Positions 1-12,737 of a stretch of DNA of 64,000 nucleotides are shown here, in pieces. Every line of letters begins with the position of its first letter. The stretch's first letter is position 1. This DNA comes from Pseudorasbora parva (lineage: Eukaryota; Chordata; Actinopteri; Cypriniformes; Gobionidae). Location: positions 12,075,979 through 12,139,978 of the forward strand of contig NC_090178.1 of the NCBI RefSeq assembly GCF_024679245.1. The letters are read 5' to 3'. The notes under the pieces were generated by a model, which was not told the origin of the DNA, made no database searches, and was given only the letters and a program-made list of their open reading frames with translations. The translations under genes and the position numbers were made by a program.

Positions 1-1150
1 TTGTACGTATTATTATTTTTTTGGCTCTCATTGATGATTTTTTTTGCCTTGCACAACTTAAGCCCTGTCCCAAGGAGCCTGTTTCGAACCGTCCTTGCCA
101 TGCACTTCACCCCAGCTGCCTTTTGCCATTCTTTTTGTAGGTCATAGGTTGATGTCATCTTATGGTTGTTGAGTGACATTTGAATGAGGTGGCTGTCCTT
201 CCGGTCAGTGGAAAGTCATTTTCGCCCTCTGTCGGTCTGTAGCTTTGTTGTCCTCAATGTCTGCTACTTGACCTTGTTCTTATGAACCGCCGTCTTAAAA
301 ATTTTAAGGATGGAAGCAACCCGACGCTCACTATATTTAGTATTTAGAATTAAACCCTTCTTTTCCTCACTCAAAACTTTCCTTTTCAACTTTTTTTAGC
401 ATGGTCAATAGTTATTTTTTGATTCCAATTACTTTTGAGGTACTACTAGCACTGTTTTTGCCATCCAGCTGGTCCTACTACAAGAGGATAGTGATGATCA
501 CATAAAGTGTTTTTTTATACTTTTCCTTATTAAATAAAATTTGGTTCAGGTTATCACCTAATCAGCACCGGTGTTTGAATACACACTGGAATGGAACGGT
601 TTCCATACTTGTAGAGATGCTGATTTAAGTAAAAATTGCAGTAATCTCTATTTTTTTCAGAGCTGTATATATTAATCCGACCACCGAGCTTCATTAGCCG
701 GTTGAAACCGGTTAACCGATTAGTTTAAAGTATGCTGCGCTATTTGAAATAACAGCCGCTAGCCGTTCCTGCAATCTCGCAACTCTTTTGCATCTCTCTA
801 GTATCTCTCTGCTGCTCTGCCTGCCGCTCTCACACACACACTGTCCTGGCGCCGCCACCTCCCTTCCACTCACGTTACTTTTTTAAAATCCTCTATAGCG
901 CGTAACATGAGTCCCGCAAATAAGGCGCCAAGGAGCTTGTTTGTAATCGGAGGACAAATGGCTCCTTAGTTTCAAAATGGTTTTGGTACAAGGTGATCGT
1001 GTTGAAAAAAAGGCATTTGTCTAGCATTAGAAGCTCATTTGAAACATTGCCATGGCTCATTTAAGAAAATGACAGCTACGAAGAGACACCGCAATAATAA
1101 AGAAATATGATGTGCTGCTACTACTGTATTTAAGCACTGTATCACTTTTT
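1..1150. other. No gene seen; AT-rich DNA with possible repeat pieces
   Basis: No exon-like reading frame with splice signals or a recognisable family was found on either strand. Around 690-720 there is a GGTT/AACC-rich palindromic stretch of the kind found at ends of degraded DNA transposons, but no partner end was found. Confidence 0.4.
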
Positions 1151-1186
1151 TAAAGGAACTTTTCTCCCCCCCAGACCTGCAACTGT

Positions 1187-2136
1187 CTGCGTTTCCACCG
1201 CGATCTCAAGTTCCGTGAAGATTAGGCAAATTAGTCCGGTGATGTAGGACTGCACGCGACTGCTCCTCCAAGTCAGTGACGGACAGTAATCATTTTTGCG
1301 TGTATCGATTGAAAGATTTAGTGGACTGTTTACATGAGACGTTATCTAAACCGATCTGGTGTTTACATTTGATGACTTTCAATCGCAATCATTTTGTCAC
1401 ATGCAGTTTGTCTGCCGCATCAAAAATGTCAACGCTGTTTTCTCCACCAGCTGGAATGTGTTAACTGTAGCCATAGCAACTCTTAACGGCCACCAGGACT
1501 AATACAGTATTATATAATAAGCTATTTATTTGTTGTAAAGTGTAATAATCATCTCAGGAAAAAAAATTCTTCTGTCAGGCGCAGTTAAAGTAAAAACTGC
1601 CTGGGGCAATATACGCCGTGTCATTATTCCAACATTATTCCAACAAACAATGAATAACGAGTATGGAAGAGATTAAAGCTGGGCTGCTTTTGCTGGTTAT
1701 GTATAGGTTTACTAAAGAGGTAATTAACAACGACAGAAAAGAGAAATAGCAGATTCAGAAAGCTTGTAAAGCAAGAATTAAAATGACAATGTATATTATT
1801 ATCAGCTATTACGGACATTGAACGTGAGATGGCTGAGACGAACGCGCGCCATCAAACAGAGAGCAAGACTGATATTTACTGAACGTAGACCGAACCTTGC
1901 AAAAGACTTTTAAAAATGCCGGTTGAAATAAAATGCTAAACCAATCAGCATGTCCAGTACCCAAGTCCCGCCCTCGAAAGTTCCTGAACTTTGAAAAAGT
2001 ACTACCTCGCGAGCAGGGCCATTTCGAGGGGGAAATATTTACCCGGAATTTCATTTAGACCCTGAATCCTGCGGTCAAAACACACCGAGTACCACCCAAA
2101 GTTCCTGGGTAAAGTTCCTGTGGTGGAAACGCGGCT
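1187..2136. mobile_element. Non-autonomous DNA element (MITE-like), about 950 bp
   Basis: The two ends are inverted copies: GCGTTTCCACC begins near 1189 and its reverse complement GGTGGAAACGC ends near 2132. A GGAACTTT-type motif recurs just inside the right end. The small frames inside match no transposase I know. I could not settle a target-site duplication, so the superfamily is open. Confidence 0.5.
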
Positions 2137-2139
2137 TAT

Positions 2140-3620
2140 GTATTTTGATTTAAAGCTGCCCTATGTCATTTTTCAGTCCGCTAGAGGGCGCCTTTTCAAA
2201 ACAAAGCAAGGCCGAGCGTGGTGGAGCTGAGCACGGCCGCTGGAGCAATTGTTACACAAACACTCGCCTCGTGAGCAACAGGACTTTTATTATGACGTGA
2301 CGGGACACAGTCGCGGGCACCATTTCCGCTTTTCCAGTACAGGAAGCCCAGTTTACCTTGAAACACTATTCATTGTCAATGCTGTGGATACTATTATATA
2401 TGGGGTATTTTATACCCCAAACAGGCACCATGTACTGGAGTTACAACTCTTAAAATCAAAATACCTCAAATATTTAAAAAAATCTGTTGGATAAGTCCAG
2501 ATGAAATAATTTTTTGCTGATCATTTTCCAATCTTGCCTGTTTAAGGGTTAAGTAAACTATGCAAAACATGTGCACACTTTGAGCAATGAGTTTTCCTTG
2601 CCTTCGAGATAACTTGATGGATGCATGAGGTTTTATGGAAGCTAAAAAATAAATACAACAGCTAAATTCAAGGACAAGAGACTTGACTGTGTTTGTCTTG
2701 AAACCCAACAGCAATGCCTCACATACAGATCCACATACTTACACGATTTTCCTTCCCATATTCCCTGTTACATACAATATTTCAGACAAACACGCATTCC
2801 AGATTCACAGTGTTCACCCAGCATCCTCTATCGATAAATCACACCGTGTGGATTCTCCCGAGTCATCTAAGAGCACAGCTGTGGCTCTGCACTCATTTAA
2901 AACATCTCATTTACAGACAAATCTAAAGTGATCAGAGGCAGGAACTGATAGATAACCTCTCAGGACTTCCAGTAAACACGTCTCTGAGATTTATCATAAT
3001 GACACCAAAACCTGATTAAGGAGGCGTTTTGGCCATAAGTTATCTTTCCCTTGATGCATAAAATGATGGTGGTAAAAGAATGAGTCACTGAAAACCAGAT
3101 CAGATTCCCCACATACTCACAGCCAAAGCAAAATTACAGACATGTTAAAAATCTGGTTATCGGCCTCCACATAAATATTAACTTACGCCAATTATATGAC
3201 TGAACATTAAAGCAAATGAGTACTCATTAGAAAGGAACAGGTCGTCTTTTGCAAAAATAAACATGAAAAATTATCTGATATTCATGGCTTCATAATATAC
3301 AGGGGCCATAAAAAGTATTTGGATACTTTTGGATACATTTAAAATTTCTGAATGTCTTTCCATTAGATACTTATACATCATCCATGTGGCATCTGCAGAC
3401 TATAATGATACAGTGGAACTATTCTAAAAGTAACTTCACTTTCCTTTTAACTTTTGACCAACTGGTGTCAAGGGCTGTGTCCAAAATGCATCTGCCTTAC
3501 TACTCATCTACTAAATGGCTGTATGAAAAAACAAAAAAACCCACCAAAACTGATATTATCACCATTACATCATTCATGTGCATTTTAGCCATAACCAAGC
3601 AAGATTGTAATAACTACAAT
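2140..3620. other. No gene seen
   Basis: The frames at 2249-2494 and 2683-2931 are short, have no family resemblance and no convincing splice sites. I see only AT-rich DNA. Confidence 0.4.
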
Positions 3621-3624
3621 GCTT

Positions 3625-3814
3625 ATTCGGGGCCAAGCACCAAAGATGTGTAGTCACCTATTTGTAATCGTTGGCGTATTATTATTATTCTGCCATGGGA
3701 GTCTATGGCCCCACTCGCCATGGCAGTCTATGGCCCCACTTGCAGGGAAGCTATGAACTTTGGCACACAGATAGAGGACAGTCTGAAATGTCACCATAGC
3801 AAATTTGGAGTGTA
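3625..3814. repeat. Interspersed repeat fragment
   Basis: The start (GGGGCCAAGCACC), the ATT trinucleotide run and the near-duplicate phrases at 3693 and 3719 (CCATGG-AGTCTATGGCCCCACT type) resemble a common fish interspersed repeat that I recall but cannot name. It abuts the element at 3815. Confidence 0.35.
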
Positions 3815-4742
3815 AAGGCCCTTTCACACCAGACGCGTAAGAAAAAAGCGGAATTAATAAGCGAATATTACGCATGCGAATATTTCGCGTCAAAACCATT
3901 CACATCATTTGCGACACAAATTTGCAATGCTTCAGAGCTCCAACATTCCAAAACATTTGCGATGACAGTTGAGAAAACACAGACACTTCATCATTTAGTG
4001 AAGACAAGCATTTCATTTTATTTAAAGGACTGAAAAGAAGGTTTTGGGTGCAGCCAGTCTTAAAGAACTAAGTCTGAGTCTGAAGGGGAGTAGCTATGCT
4101 AATCTTGTATAGGAACTAAAACTTTACCATGGCTGGAACTGCACTTACTTTCTAAAGTCTGTAGGACAATTTGAGGAGCTCCTCCAGAGACAGCAGCGCA
4201 TCTGACAAGACAAACTGCGCACTTCAGGGAATCAATCGATCCGAGCAGATGTTTCCAGTTGAGTCACAATGTAAACATTGTTTACATTGATGTTACATTG
4301 ATGCCACAGATGTACCGATGGCAACACTTTCACTTTCCATAATCGCAGACACAATGTTTAGAAGAAAATCAACAATTTATAAAAGGTTAAGTTATAGCTG
4401 TCTGTAGCATTGTGGGCAAACACAGCTGCATCTGTACAGCTTAAAGTTGTAATATGAGAAATGCCATACCTGCCAAAGGTTAATGTTGATTGAATAGCTC
4501 GTGACATCAACTGGACATTTCGTCTTTGTTTCCTTGTATGTGATTGGTTGAAGCCGTTTTTGTGTCGCCGCTTGAGTAAAAAAAAAATCGACACGAAATG
4601 AAAAAAATAAATGTTGTTTTTTTGCCGCAGCACATTCGCGTTCGGTGTGGAAGCACTCATTACACAAACAGCTGATCAAAGATTTAAACCATCTCGCAAA
4701 TTATTCGCACGTCAAAATCACGTCCAGTGTGAAAAGGGCCTT
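3815..4742. mobile_element. Non-autonomous DNA element (MITE-like), about 930 bp
   Basis: The left end reads AAGGCCCTTTCACACCAGACG. The right end is its near-perfect inverse, with one extra T and a few changes. Both ends also carry a subterminal block of ATTCGC/GCGAAT-type words. There is no transposase coding, so it must have moved with an enzyme supplied elsewhere. The target-site duplication is not clear. Confidence 0.65.
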
Positions 4743-5421
4743 AAGACTGGAGGAACTGGAAGATCTGTAAGAGATGGCGACTCTCTGTGAAAACAAAGGA
4801 AATTCACATTTGCAGCCCCACCCAAGGCTCTCACCCAGGTCAATCACCTTAATTTACATTTCACCCCCTCACCCTCATCTCTTCTCTCCACATGTTGAGA
4901 TGGCCTGGGATTCACAAAGTGTGCAAGTTGGTGTCAACAAATACTATACAGTATTATACATGTTTGTATAACTTGAAACATCTTGGTGGTATGTGCCCTC
5001 ATATGACTTAAATTGTGAAAGCAGTTCAGGAATTCAAAATAGCTGCCACCAGTTCCAAAGAAGACTGGCTGTGATGTTTCTGATTTGTCCAATTACAGGA
5101 CTATTTCTCACCTCCTTTTCTTGACTAAAGTTCTGGAGCATGTTATGGCTATACGGTTAAATAATCACTTAGAACTATGCAGTCTTTTAGAACTTTTTCA
5201 ATCTGGGTTTAGAAAAGGCCAAAGTACTGAAAACCTCTTTAGTAAGGGTCGTAAACGATCTTCTTATTGCAGCAGATTCTGGTGCATGTAGTATTTTGGT
5301 CTTAGACCTCAGTGCTGCCTTTGACACTATATGTAACTCTCTTCTGCTAGATAGGCTGAAAATTGGCCCAGATTGGCTGGGTTTTCTGGAACTGTATTCA
5401 GTGTTTTTTCTTATTTAACAC

Positions 5422-6048
5422 CATAGGCCGTAAAAAAATATGGACGACTCGACATCATCCGTTTCCGCTTGGCAGATTTGAAGCTTTTAGGCGGCCTGCA
5501 CGGCGCGGACATCTTGGGACCGAGTCCCAATAGTAGCGATTTCGGCACCGGAGTTGCGAAGTAGAGCGCAGGTAGTAGAGCAGGAAGTACAGCTGCGATA
5601 TCAAAAGCCCGCCCACACTCTCGCAGATGCAGAACAATTAATTATGTTGATGTGAAATAAACAGTTATGGAAATGTAGAAATTAAAGCTAAAGCTCCAAT
5701 CTGCTCCCAAAAATTTCGAAAAAAGTCAGTTAGGGCCTCAGTGACAACTTCACTCAGAGAAGACGTCAGTCTCAGCTGTCAATCATGACGTCACACCCCC
5801 CATTTTTATAGCATGAAATAACTAACTCAAACTAAACTTATTTTAAAAACGAACACTTGAAATGTGATGATAACTGCCTTCAGTGACATAAACTAACTTT
5901 GGGGAAAAAATATTTGAAGTGTAATTTTATTGTTTAGTTTGCCTCGTGTCCATTAGAAAACACAGAGGGGCGGCTATACTGGGACCGGTCACCGGGGGGC
6001 GATCGAGGCACGAAAGCTTCAGTAAATGAGAGGGAGACTGCAGGCTTG
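5422..6048. mobile_element. 627-bp element with 8-bp target duplication, copy 1
   Basis: It is flanked by an 8-bp direct repeat TTTAACAC at 5414-5421 and 6049-6056 and sits inside the dead L2. It begins CATAGGCCGTAAAAAAATAT and ends CTGCAGGCTTG. Inverted copies lie at 47037-47672 and, cut short, at 39421-39988. An 8-bp duplication with CA/TG termini suggests hAT-like mobilisation, but the terminal inverted repeats are very short and I see no transposase. Confidence 0.7.
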
Positions 6049-6206
6049 TTTAACACATTGTGCCCAGTTTGTAAGCTTGGGTAATTAAAAATCAAATACC
6101 ATGCCTGTTCGACAGGGAGTTGCTCAGGGTTCAGTGTTGGATCTAATTTTATTTAACATTTACATTCTTCCAATAGGGAATATCATCAAGAAATATGGTC
6201 TTGGGT

Positions 6207-6695
6207 TAGCCTAGAAATCTAATGGAAATCTAATCTGCCACAAGTGTAGTCTAGCAACTCTCAATAGACTTCTGAGCAGTAAAAACCAATCTCTGGTCAG
6301 GCCAATCACATTGTGTATAGAGTCGGTGGGCGGGCCTAACATAATGACTGCAGAGTTGCATGCTACTTGTAAACAAAGAAGCTGGCGAACGGCGGTTTTG
6401 AACCTGTTTTGGCCTCGACTCAGGAAGACTTGGGAGTTGAGCTTTTCTTTGAGAAAATAACAAAAAAAGTCATTCTTAAGAAGGGAAGATGTGTTCAGAG
6501 TTTTGCCGATCGGATACAGTGAAAGTTTAATCTGTCAACTAGCTTCGCTTTACATTGCTCTTAGTTGTAGTGCTATCCAATTGCATGCAGAGGGAATTTG
6601 AAAGACAACCGTTTATCCTGCCTCTCGAATTGAGCCCTGTCAATGGTGAGTTCCCAGACCCAACATCTTGATGTGGATCTGGCTTGTCAGGCTAG
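6207..6695. mobile_element. 489-bp hAT-like non-autonomous element
   Basis: A perfect 8-bp direct repeat TCTTGGGT lies at 6199-6206 and 6696-6703. The ends are TAGCCTAG and, inverted, CTAGCCTGACAAGCC. An 8-bp duplication is the hAT signature. It lies in the dead L2, and excising it with one duplication copy rejoins the L2 protein as YGLG-YQCYAYD. Confidence 0.8.
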
Positions 6696-7140
6696 TCTTG
6701 GGTATCAATGCTATGCATATGATATGCAGATTTACGTCACCACTACTACCTAATGTCCATTGCTCATTATTAGCTTTACTTAGTTGTCTAGCAGAGATCA
6801 GTATCTGGATGCAGAATAACTTCCTGAAGCTGAAAAGCTTCCAAAACTGAATTAATGCAGATTGGTACAGTGGTGGCTAATCATAAGGCCGAGCAGATCT
6901 GTTTGATTATTAATTCCAGCAGGGTAATTCCCACTTCACAGGTGTGAAATCTTGGCATAATTTTTGATCCACAGTTAACATTTGAAGTAAAACACATCTC
7001 TAAAACTGCTTTTTACCAACTGAGAAACATTGCTTGACTCAGACCTTTTCTCTCTTTTGCAGACACAGAAAGGCTTATACAAGCCTACATTACAACTAGA
7101 TTACTGTGATGTCTTGTTCTCTGACCTTTTAGCTTGATCT

Positions 7141-9183
7141 AAAAAGCGCTGGGACTGCGCCACTTGGCGATGCTATAGTTAAACAAAACATGAAATTAGC
7201 TCTATACAACTCAATGTATTAATGTGGGTTTTCAACCTTTTTGCTAAAATTGTCTCAAATGTAATTTTTGCATTTGGTTTGTAGCTTGATTCCTTGTTTG
7301 CATCTGTTGTGCTTAGCCCCAATAATTGCTGCTTGCAGCGATATTTTGACAATAGCATACGCTTTATTTATTAACCTGATTGAAACAATCCACAATACAC
7401 TACTTTCCACCAACTGCTAAATCACATGATTGTGGGATATCATACTTAGTAAAGATTATGTATATTTAAGCTGTTTCCAAAGGTTGTGACACAAATAATG
7501 AATTTGGATGGGTCTTGAATGCCTTTCCACCTCCATATACTGCCTACAAATGCAACCTTTTGCAGGTGTAAAGTGTCCTATAGCAGAGCAACCACAAAAA
7601 AGTTTGCAAAGCTTAAGAGGTTAAAAATCAGGAACAGGAAGCGGCCATCCCCCAAACTGTTCCCACAAAATTGGGAGTGTGAAATTGTCCAAAATGTCTT
7701 GATATGCTAAAACATTAAAGTGCCCTGTCACACATATTTCATTAGTTTTGTGACATTACATTATATACACTTGCCTACAAAACACAGACATTTGATGCAG
7801 TTTCACTCAACCCATGACCAGGAACAAACAAACACACTTGCAGAACTCTGCTGCTGCTCCAGAAAAACAAACTGCATCCTTATGTATCCTTAAATCAGTT
7901 TTTTTTTTTGGAAGCTGAACAAGGTTATCTTTGTCTCACAACCAGAAACATACTTCTTTAGTGAGATTGTTGGAGTAAAAACAAAATGACAGTGCTGCTG
8001 ATGGCTTCCGTAAATCAAACAAAGGGCGTTGACGGCTCTGGTTGATGTGTGCATGCGTTCATTCAGGAGAAGTGCTTATACAAGGAATTCCGCCCTTTAT
8101 GATGTCATATAGAGCCATACTTAAAAAAAAAGAATTAAAAAAAAGAAAATGTTGAATCCTACAGGGAGTGTATTTTGCACAGAAATACTCCATTCTACGT
8201 CCAACTTTTTTATGTCAAATTTTAAACAGTGTAAATAAGTCAGAATGCATGAAATAGCATCCGATCCCTTCTGTAGTTAACTAACGTTAATCACACCTTA
8301 TTTGAAAGTGTTACCATATAATTTATTTCTTTAAAACAAAAATCTCACTGAGTATCTAGATGTCTGTTGACTCATACTAATTCATAAGTACACACTATTA
8401 CAGTAGCCCATCTCTGATCTACAGTGGGATCTGGAAAAATCAGCATACCAGCAGAAACTGTTCACAGGCTTGAGTTCTGAGGTCCTAACACCAGTAAGGG
8501 ATGAAACTAAACTTTCAATTTCTCACTTTCCTTATCATTTGTTCATAAAGCCAGGAAACTTCTGCTCTGATTAATTTGTGCAGAGGAACATCATTAAAGC
8601 ATCTAGGAATCATTTGACTTTCAAATCAAAATGGAATATGTTTTCAAATCTCTTTTAAATGTGTGTGTGTCTGACAGTGCAGTGTAATACTCATGGTACC
8701 CAGCTCTGTTCTGGGATCTGTTGTTTGTTAAACCATGGAGAAAGAGGCATTGGAGCGCCAAGCACACAATGAATTTTAATGAAGATGTAGAAGAAAAAGA
8801 AAGTCATTTCTGATGGAAAGTTAAACTTTTTGATTTGGAAGAGATGAGTGGAATTTCATCAGAACACATTTCATAATAGACAAGTAGAAAAGTATCAGGG
8901 GAGCTAGGTTTCAAATTGCTTTAATTAATATACTTGCTGAAAGTTTAATTAAGCGAAAATGTATTTTCCAACTTAAGGGCTTCTCATGCCACACTTAAAC
9001 CTGGGTTATTGGCTTATTAGGTCACTTTTAACCCTTGTAAATGTAATGTTTCACTCCTATGATTCGGAAAGAGGATATAGCAATGCTTTTAAACCTAGGT
9101 TATGGTTAATGTCAGTCCTGGTGTCAACCCAGAGCTACACTTTCTTCCACTTGAAATGAAGTTACAGTGATTTAACCACTCAC
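7141..9183. other. No gene seen; nek11 C-terminal exons were sought here
   Basis: The next nek11 exons after 9184 should lie on the minus strand downstream, starting in phase 1. I checked the acceptor-like sites, for example near 8490, and found early stops or no family similarity. The DNA is AT-rich and unassigned. Confidence 0.4.
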
Positions 9184-9310
9184 CATCTTTTGACACAGAC
9201 TTGCACATCTTATCAGAGAGATGAGAAATGGTTCCAGCTGGTTCTGAGTTCATTTTTGGTGTCTCAATCGGAATCGGTTGAGTCTTGTTAACTCCTTCTT
9301 CAGTTCTCAC
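9184..9310 (-). CDS. nek11: nek11 exon after the coiled coil (127 bp)
   Basis: The acceptor is CTTTTCAAAAG before GTGAGAACTG, and the donor is AAAGATG then GTGAGTGG. It starts in phase 0, fitting the preceding exon, and ends in phase 1. The product begins VRTEEGVNKTQPIPIETPKM and ends KSVSKD. This Ser/Thr/Pro-rich linker is poorly conserved, so the assignment rests on position, phase and splice sites rather than on sequence. It is the last nek11 exon I can recognise; the acidic tail exons should follow at lower coordinates but were not found. Confidence 0.65.
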
Positions 9311-9408
9311 CTTTTGAAAAGATGTAAAAACACAAATGCTGTAACAAATAGAAACTAATTGTAGCTGTTAATTATGCGCAATTTCTAACAGGAATCTTAT
9401 CTACATAC

Positions 9409-9499
9409 CTTTAAAACATCCATATTGACTTTCTGAAAATTTGACTTGTACTCTTGCATGCGAAGATGGTTTTCTTGATATTTTTCCTCCACAATTTTC
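9409..9499 (-). CDS. nek11: nek11 exon, coiled-coil segment (91 bp)
   Basis: The acceptor is TTTACTATAG and the donor is TTAAAG then GTATGTAG. One base completes a Lys codon from the preceding exon, followed by 30 codons. The product starts KIVEEKYQENHLRMQEYKS and ends VNMDVLK. The KIVEEKY-EN--RMQE pattern is diagnostic for NEK11 after the kinase domain. It is highly charged and predicted helical. In NEK family proteins such segments mediate oligomerisation or autoinhibition; the role here is inferred. Confidence 0.88.
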
Positions 9500-10110
9500 C
9501 TATAGTAAAACAGTAAGAGTTTGTGCATAAACAGTATAACTTTTTATGTAACTGTCATAGCTCACTCAAAAATGTAAATTTTTGTTAAAATATAATAAAG
9601 CAAACTAATATTATCATCTAATTTGCTAACATTAGTTAATGTAATAACTAGCATGAACAAGCACTGAACAACATTACTATATATAAAAAACTGTATTTTT
9701 AAAACGGATGATTCCCTGGTGATTTAAGATTTAGCGTGCTTTACGTCGCTTGTGACAACTAACCTTTGCTGGAGGAACTTTTCTCAATTTACGGAAATGA
9801 CAAAACACACAAGGGCGAGTAATATATGTATGCAATTTCCTTCAAAAACTATCCCGACAGGTCTAAAATATAAACACTAATAGGCTTGCCATAGTGAGCC
9901 ATCAGGGTAAGACTAATACATGTTATGGAAGAAGAATTAATGATATATTGACTATTGATTATCAAATTATTTGTTAATTTTAAACAAAAACATTACATAG
10001 TGTACCTTTAACATTAACTAAGATTCATAAATGCTATAGAAGTATAAATAAAAATAAATAACGTAGTTAACTTATGTTAACAAATTAAACCTTACTGTAA
10101 AGTGTAACCC
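9500..10110. repeat. nek11 intron with degraded MITE
   Basis: The right end, near 10080-10110, reads AAACCTTACTGTAAAGTGTAACCC, matching the ends of the element at 25817-26026. Internal TTAGTTAATG-type words also match. The left end is eroded near 9565. Confidence 0.45.
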
Positions 10111-10518
10111 AATTTTTTTTCTATCCATACATTAAATATGAACAGGGACAAATGTTGTTTGCACCCCAATGTTCATCTAATTATCAAATATTCTGTACTC
10201 TAGAAAGAATATTATACATGTTTGGAACAACCTGAGGGTAGTAAATGATCACAGAATCTTTTTGGGTAAACAATATAGTGTAATAATGAGCATAATACAT
10301 CAGTTTGAGTGTGACAAGTCAACGCTGACTATTCCAATTCTATCAGTGCATTACATATTAGACAAAGAATCAAAGTTGACATGAGACACGCTGCCAAATA
10401 TCCTTGCACCACGAAAAGAGAAAAGCCCTGACACTCATGCTAACTTTATGGAATGAACTGCGAGTCACATTTGATTAGCATTCAGTGTGCCACAGTCAGT
10501 GAACTGAACATCACTCAC

Positions 10519-10638
10519 TTCAACTTTCGTGCTTTCTCATCTGCTGTTTGGAGTTTCCGGAGCCGCATACGTTCTCTCGGGCTCATTTTCTGCACCTCTG
10601 ATCTCTCCCGCAGTGTCTGCAGATGTACCTTCTTCTGC
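10519..10638 (-). CDS. nek11: nek11 exon, basic helix after kinase domain (120 bp)
   Basis: The acceptor is CAACCCCACAG and the donor is AAGTTGAA then GTGAGTG. One base completes a Leu codon from the exon at 31695-31780, then 39 codons, then two bases of a Lys codon. The product includes QKKVHLQTLRERSEVQKMSP and RERMRLRKLQTADEKARKLK, almost identical in pattern to vertebrate NEK11. It is very rich in Arg and Lys and predicted helical. This is the best-conserved part of the gene outside the catalytic core and settles the identification. Confidence 0.92.
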
Positions 10639-10778
10639 CTGTGGGGTTGAAGGACTGCATTTACTGTAATGACTAAAGACTACTTGCTTTACAGACATTT
10701 TTTTGGACTGTTTGATGAGAGTTGATGTAATAAAATTGTTGATGTTGTTCATGATTTTGCCATTGGGGAATATTAGTT

Positions 10779-10780
<2 letters not shown>

Positions 10781-10835
<55 letters not shown>
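10781..10835. repeat. (CA)n microsatellite
   Basis: About 27 CA units at the left edge of the TTATGAGGACA-bearing complex. Confidence 0.95.
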
Positions 10836-10838
<3 letters not shown>

Positions 10839-11440
10839 TACGGGTTTATGTGGTTTATGAGGACACTTCAGCCCAAACCAGTTTTTTGGTGTATTACAGG
10901 GACACCCCTTTCCACTTGCTCTACAGTGATGTGGAGGGTATCAAAAATTTTGTTTTGAGCCAAACAACACAGATTTCTCTTCAGAATTTGTATACACACA
11001 ACACAACTTATAATATTACCACCTGACAATATACATAATTATGAGGACACATAATTAAGTGTCTAAGCCCCGCCTATGACAAAAAACGAAATTATAAGGA
11101 CAGTGGATACACAGCACACATAAATGACATTAATGTGTATTAGAGGGACAAACATGAATTAATGGGACATTGCAATACACAAACACAAACGTGAAGGCAT
11201 TGTGCATTAAAAGGACACACCTGATTTATGAGGACAAATGAACACAGTACTGAGACTGCAAACACATCCTCACCTGTGGGTCATACTCCAACACACAACC
11301 ATTCTAAACTATGATATTCTGATATCTGAATATGCAACTATGTCTTTTACACTATACTGCTATTTGTGTGATCACATGACCTTTAAACAGACATGAGGAC
11401 ATACGACAGTGCACACCTTCAGAGAACAAGAAGTTTATTA
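10836..11440. repeat. Left subterminal region with TTATGAGGACA-type motifs
   Basis: The motif TTATGAGGACA or a close variant recurs at about 10857, 11040, 11094, 11150, 11168, 11213, 11230 and 11394, all in the same orientation. The segment begins CCTATACGGGTTTATG right after the CA run. The same motif clusters again at 27400-27720 and inside the minisatellite monomers. Spaced short subterminal motifs are typical transposase-binding arrays of EnSpm/CACTA-like elements, but I cannot assign the family. Confidence 0.55.
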
Positions 11441-11815
11441 GTGCTCGTTTACAACATTACAGCTGTTGCCCTGACAATATTACATAAATCACAAGATACT
11501 TAAAACCTCTCATAAACATAATTAACAAAAATTGCTGAAAATAAATGAAAGGGTCCCCCCTCATGTTTTTTTCTAAACCTGTATGAGTTTCTTTTTTTTT
11601 CTGCTGAACACAAAGGAAGATATTTTGAAGAATGTGGGTGAGCAGACGGGTGACGGTCGCCATGAGTTCAATAGCACAAAAAAAAACACTTCGGCAGACA
11701 ATTTCAACATCCCTTTAAAGCTTTCAACAGAAGTTTAAGACATAGCCATACATTTGAACAAAACAGAATAGCAGTAGCGGCAACAGTAGCGGCAACAGAA
11801 GAAAAAACAAACACG

Positions 11816-12648
11816 GGTAACACTTTAGAATAACGTTCAGTTATAAGTTTAGATGATGAACTAAATCATTTACAAAACCTAACTATACATTCATTAATGA
11901 TTAATAAGTGATATGCTAACCATTAACAAATGTGCTGTTTATTATCAAGACAGATCAATAGTAGATGTTTGAGTTATTAGATGATGTACTATAATTAACA
12001 CTTAAACATTATTGGAGTATTTATGTCAAACTTGTTTTAGTGTCATCTCAAACAATGGCTAATCTTGAACAAATGATGAACAGACTATTAGTAAATGATC
12101 AGTAATGTATTGATGAATCCAAGTTTTCAGCTGGTGTGTGTTCAACTGCACACACATGCTAAAGCAGCATCATTGAGAAGAGTCGTTCCAGTCAGGGGAC
12201 TGCAGTGTGTTTTGAATCTCTGCAGTCCTGTGTGGGATCTGGGATAATGTGAAGCGGTTTAATGTCCTCTGACTCACACATCAGGTGATGAGCAGAAGTG
12301 TCAGAGGTCGAACCCTCACCGGTCAGCACTTACACTAGTGTTCAACACCTACTACAGGTGATGTGGAACTCATTTACAACTCTTTCTGCATCCCCTAATC
12401 TAAAGTGTACACTACAATTGTATACACATCACTTGTATATGAATATATGGTATAGCATTCCACTAAAAATGAATGAATGTATTAACCAATAACTTATAAA
12501 TTACTTATAACTGAATTAACAAAACAGTCATAAAATGTTAGCATACTACTAAGTCATTTATGAATGTCATGTTTTGTAAATGATTAGTTCATCATTATCT
12601 AATAACTTATAAGTGACTTATAACTGAACATTATTATAAAGTGTTACC
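11816..12648. mobile_element. MITE with about 30-bp inverted ends (833 bp)
   Basis: The left end GGTAACACTTTAGAATAACG continues as TTCAGTTATAAGTT. The right end is its inverse with three or so changes. The interior is AT-rich with many AACTTATAA/TTATAAGTT words and has no coding. It is nested in the 10.8-27.7 kb complex. Confidence 0.75.
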
Positions 12649-12737
12649 AAACATTTAGCAAGTTTCATGTAAGCGATAATCCCTGATTCCTGACAAAGGC
12701 TCGCTGTTTTGCTGAAGCCGGACGCTCTGCAGTTTAC

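Larger units (their letters stand above)
5056..7140 (+). pseudogene. Dead L2-type LINE reverse transcriptase, split by two insertions
   Basis: In pieces, the plus strand encodes the reverse-transcriptase core of an L2/CR1-type non-LTR retrotransposon. Seen in order: SNYRTISHLLFLTKVLEH near 5088, FQSGFRKGQSTEN near 5200, LDLSAAFDT near 5310, VRQGVAQGSVL near 6110, a decayed YADD box read as YAYDMQIY near 6712, and the FLKL and GIIFDPQL blocks after 6820. Comparison with the intact element at 51225-54188 gives the order and the breaks. Frameshifts and stops are many. The element at 5422-6048 interrupts it before the PQGSVL block and the one at 6207-6695 interrupts it just before the YADD block; removing the second restores continuous protein similarity across the join. 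The endonuclease half is absent. It cannot make a working protein. Confidence 0.8.
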
